Of a DNA stretch of 64,000 nucleotides, positions 60,775 through 64,000 are shown one piece after another. The notes under the pieces were generated by a model, which made no database searches, was not told where the DNA came from, and saw only the letters and a list, made by a program, of their open reading frames with translations. Position 1 is the stretch's first letter, and every line of letters starts with the position of its first letter. Where the stretch lies: positions 618,059 through 682,058 of the forward strand of contig MQVO02000019.1 of the NCBI GenBank assembly GCA_001986395.2. The letters run 5' to 3'. This stretch comes from Irpex lacteus. Lineage: Eukaryota > Basidiomycota > Agaricomycetes > Polyporales > Irpicaceae. Both the position numbers and the translations under genes were made by a program.

Positions 60775-61856
60775 ATGAACTCCACGATTGAAGATTTCCA
60801 CTTTTACCGTGCCTTCAGAGGAGACGAAAGTGGCGTATCTCGTCAGCGCCACAAGCACTATCTCTTTTCTCGTCTTCGTCTCAAGCCGGGCATGAGTGTC
60901 CTCGATGTAGGGTGTGGAACGGGCTCAGCTGCCTTGGAGCTCGCGCAGTTCGCCAACGTGCATGTGTGTGGCGTTGATACAGATCCTCAGAAGGTAAGCA
61001 AAGTCGCATTAGATTATAACTTTGTGATATTTCAAGTTCTATACGGACTTACTACGATGATTACGAAGATTTTAGAGGCCAACCGCAAAGCACATCTTAT
61101 CAACACTTCAGCAAGTGTTACCTTCGTTCACGGTATGAAGAGCGTTGATGGCCGAGTACTGCCTGCTCACGGTCGCTCAGTACCGGTTTTAGAATCTGCT
61201 CATCAGTACCTTCCTTGCGAAGCATTTGATGCCATATATTCTATTGAGTCTCTTAGGGTACGCTTTCCCTGTTACTTCATTAGCATCGACGTCAATTTGA
61301 TGTCCAACAGAGCGTGTCAAACCTACCTCAGCTATATGCCAATCTGTCTAGCCTCCTTCGACCAGGTGGAAAGGTCTGTGCGCTCCAAGGATGCTTATGT
61401 TGATCGTCTGAAACAGAATTGCTTCCAGTTTGCCTCGTATGAATGGTGCTGGACAAACACATTCAATACATGCAATGTGGACCACCGACGCATGGCCGAA
61501 CTGTTCGAGGTTAGCTGCGGCATGGGAGCTGGATCGTCGGCAGATCGCACAGCACCAGCCACGTTGGCCGCATTGCAGGCGGCCAAGTTCTTCGATGTGC
61601 AATACGATGATCTCGCTGTGCCAGCGTGCCATGGTATTCTCTACTTGACACAGCTTTGTCTAGTGGCCGCACACGGTGGGCGGATGACTCAGGTGATTCA
61701 GGTGCTCTTGGTCATCTCACAAGAGAAGCCGCAGCTTTATTGTCTGAAGCTGGTCATCTCCAAGTGAGTGAATGCAACAGCTCAAACCATATTTGCACTA
61801 ACCAAAACAAGCTCTTCACACCAATGGCATTGGTTGTTGGTACCCGTCGAGAGTGA
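60775..61856 (+). pseudogene. Erg6-like sterol C-methyltransferase, N-terminally short and apparently frameshifted
   Basis: The visible exons read 'FHFYRAFRGDESGVSRQRHK', then SAM-binding motif I 'MSVLDVGCGTGSAALELAQF' and motif Ia-like 'VHVCGVDTD'. Exon 2 is 61078-61132, followed by 'CEAFDAIYSIESL', 'NLPQLYANLSSLLRPGGK', 'FQFASYEWCWTNTFN' and 'LAALQAAKFFDVQYDDLAV'. The family end 'LFTPMALVVGTRRE' is on a last exon ending at 61856. This matches sterol 24-C-methyltransferases, which add a methyl from S-adenosylmethionine to the sterol side chain. Between 'DDLAVP' and the next conserved block (P-W-Y-S-L-L-D) the frame changes by +2 at a tandem GTGCCAGC/GTGCCA (61618-61631). Without a sequencing error the natural protein would end in an unrelated tail (stop near 61767). 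The N-terminus is about 80 residues shorter than Erg6. Confidence 0.75.
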
Positions 61857-63296
61857 GTTATCCGGATTCCGAATCAGTGCAGGTTCGGTGAAGCTCTTCA
61901 CTGTCATAATAATGTCTCCTCGTAGCTTTGTTCCATAGCTCATATGTGCCTCCTTGTATTGACTTGTAATCCCATCGTTACACTATTAGTACCTAGAGAA
62001 CATGTGAATTAAGTACGACGTCTCTAGCTTCTAGCCTCATATTTTCATAAGTTCGGCACGGTAGAAATTTGGGCGGTGACACTCACCAGCCTTCTACCTG
62101 CCTTCGCAACTTTCGGGTGAGTATAGATCTTCCCGGTTCGAACGCAATACACCGATAATGGGCAATCAAGTTTGCGATTGAGGAGGAGGCCAGCCGAAGA
62201 CAAAGCGGATGCCAGTTTGAAGTTACCGTCACGGTTGAGGGCCAATATTGCTATATTTGTGTATATTTGTCAACAACCTTTGATCCTAACACGGACAAAC
62301 AGCCGCTCAAAATGATTATGTAAGGAGGTGCCCTCCGAGTCCATCTGAGGCGCATACTTACAGGCAGAAGGTGCGCGACCATGATGTATGACTATCAACT
62401 TCTGCTGAATCGTACGTAAAGGCTCCCATACGTGCAGGAACATAAGTGTGCCGGAGTTCGCGGCAGAGCCTTAGACTGGTGGGATGCCAGCGAAGCGGCA
62501 TGTTGGATCTCTCGGGGGAATCGCAAATCGAATGAGTATTTCCCTCGTATAATATCATTCAAATCCAGGATTTATCCTTTCCTTGCCATTCTCACAGGAA
62601 CTGCTGGTAAGATGGGAACACTGCTCCCACGGGCAGAAGTCAGAACTTCAAACATTCGGAGTAGTACTTCCGCTCCCGTCCAGGAGGGCTATGCCGAGAT
62701 GTCCTGAGGTTTCCATCACGGGGAAGATCTTATAAGAATATGAACTTGGAAGCACAGAGGAACAAATATATCTGGGAGAACACTCCAACCCGAAGTACAG
62801 CATGTTACAGCACGCTTCTTGCGCTTTCAGGTAAGATTGTATAAAATCATAGTTCAAACCTCACAACGCTGATTTTGTCCGCCAGCGGACCAGAATCAAT
62901 CTTCTGTATTCGCAGCGATATTGTATTAGTGGTAAAAGAACCGATGGATGAGCGTTCATGCCGTGCATGTGCTCAAGACGGACGGTGCGCATTCTCAGTA
63001 CTCAGCCATTAATAGAAAGCACATATGGGACACAAGCCATAATCAGTCACAGCGTAACATTTCTGCGGTCTCACATTATTTCAACCTTGATTTACGTTCA
63101 TTTTAGGAAGATTGTCAGGTACACAGTACTTTCCGCATATTCGCGCGCCAGTACCACCCGTCGTACGACCAGGGGAGGGGATTTCGTTGCTCTCGTTAGG
63201 CGCGAAGGGTATAAGTGCAAAATAGGATGGCTATCTCAAGGTAGTAGGTACACCCGGCCCCTTATCTCTAACCACTACGCACCTCCACCCGCTGTT
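61857..63296. other. intergenic between methyltransferase and MFS genes
   Basis: A minus-strand exon-like frame (62045-62245: N-R-D-G-N-F-K-L-A-S-A-L-S-S...) begins after a good acceptor and ends before a donor-like GGTGAGT, so a small unknown gene may lie on the minus strand at about 62060-62560. I could not assign it. The last 300 bases are the probable promoter of the MFS gene. Confidence 0.3.
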
Positions 63297-64000
63297 ATGG
63301 ACCACGCAGCTATGTCGGAATCGGAATACAATACGAAAGTCGAGATGCGGAATGACGAAAAGCATACAGGTTGTAACCTGACTGAGGTAGGAAGTGTCAA
63401 GCCCAGCACATTGCCAGAGACAGCCATTTCGGAGGCGCGACAGGATCCAGCAACAGCAGTGAAGGGACCTCGCCTGCTCGTTATCATGATGTGCGTATCC
63501 GCTACAATGGTTCTGTGACTTGCGGTGTGCTGTAATGATTGTATTAGCGGTTTTCTCTTAGCGAGCAGTTTAATGGCATTAGATCAGACTATAATTTCGA
63601 CAGCACTCCCTTCTATTGCGTCCGACTTCAATGCCATCTCGCAGCTCTCTTGGATCGCTAGTGGCTACTTCTTAGCTCAAGTAGGATCCATATGGTCTTA
63701 GTTGCAATAGTTTCAAGCTGATTATCGCTTACAGGCAGGTCTCATGCTATTGTATGGAAGAATTCTTGCTATTGTCCGAGGGAAACACGTGCTTCTCGTT
63801 GCTATCGCCATATTTATGGCCGGTAGCCTCATATGTGCATTAGCGAACACAATCCAGCTACTCATATTCGGGAGGGTTGTCGCGGGGGCAGGCGGGGGTG
63901 GAATTTATGTCTCGGTGTTGGCGATTCTGGCTCAGGTTGGCACTCCTCTTCCGTTTCGGTGAGTTTTAAGCTGAAGATTCACTTCGGACCAGATTGTTCC
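63297..64000 (+). CDS. MFS transporter, DHA2-like (5' part only)
   Basis: The partial CDS is join(63297..63490, 63548..63680, 63735..63958, >64000); the next intron starts at 63959 and the window ends inside it. A hydrophilic N-terminus of about 60 residues precedes TM1 ('IGFLLASSLMALDQTIISTA'), the DHA2 signature 'LDQTIISTALPSIASDFN', 'QLSWIASGYFLAQAGLMLLY', a motif-A-like 'GRILAIVRGKHVLL', then 'GSLICALANTIQLLIFGRVV' and a glycine-rich 'GAGGGGIYVSVLAIL'. These are 14-TM drug:proton antiporters of the plasma membrane or vacuole, often found in biosynthetic clusters where they export the product. It lies next to P450 and methyltransferase genes in the same orientation. Intron joins are exact and the frame is open. 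Confidence 0.88.

Noticed and set aside
1..64000. CRISPR arrays, bacterial operons, rRNA genes, telomeric repeats
   Set aside because: None seen; the spliceosomal introns show this is fungal nuclear DNA, and no direct-repeat array, rRNA-like block or TTAGGG tract is present.

Overview
The window is nuclear DNA of a filamentous fungus, almost certainly a mushroom-forming basidiomycete (Agaricomycetes). The evidence is: genes split by many short introns of about 45-70 bases with GT...AG ends; a 7-TM protein of the DUF6533 type; P450 genes in the multi-intron basidiomycete style; and a transposase-like family I know only from mushroom genomes. All coordinates come from reading exons and splice sites by eye. 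Where a product is named, reading frames joined across introns match conserved motifs of that family.

Left part (1-15 kb) is mixed. It opens with a broken DUF3435-type tyrosine-recombinase gene that carries about 1.3 kb of purine-rich foreign sequence. Next come a tRNA-Arg(CCU) gene with a 12-base intron and, 33 bases beyond it, a 529-bp hAT-like MITE with an 8-bp target duplication. Two small housekeeping genes follow, MPP6 (exosome cofactor) and a POP8-like RNase P/MRP subunit, separated by gene-poor DNA, one unknown conserved gene and a 0.7-kb inverted-repeat element.

Middle part (15-33 kb) begins with a two-gene DNA transposon whose genes are divergently transcribed. It continues with DCN1 (cullin neddylation), a DHHC palmitoyltransferase and ornithine aminotransferase. 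A gene-poor stretch then holds a very short Zn2Cys6 protein.

Right-centre (33-45 kb) carries a small one-TM protein, a secreted GH43 glycosidase, the proteasome lid subunit RPN9, and a large SNF2-RING protein (SHPRH/Irc20 type) sharing a 272-bp divergent promoter with RPN9.

Right end (45-64 kb) is the most interesting region and looks like an undescribed sterol- or triterpenoid-modifying gene cluster. It contains a CYP51-family paralogue, a CYP7/CYP8-like P450, two further P450s, an Erg6-like sterol C-methyltransferase, a relic exon of a second copy of that methyltransferase, a DUF6533 7-TM protein and the start of a DHA2-type MFS transporter. The methyltransferase appears frameshifted near its C-terminus by a short tandem duplication. 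The pathway (sterol in, demethylated, methylated and hydroxylated product out) is my inference; the family assignments rest on visible motifs.
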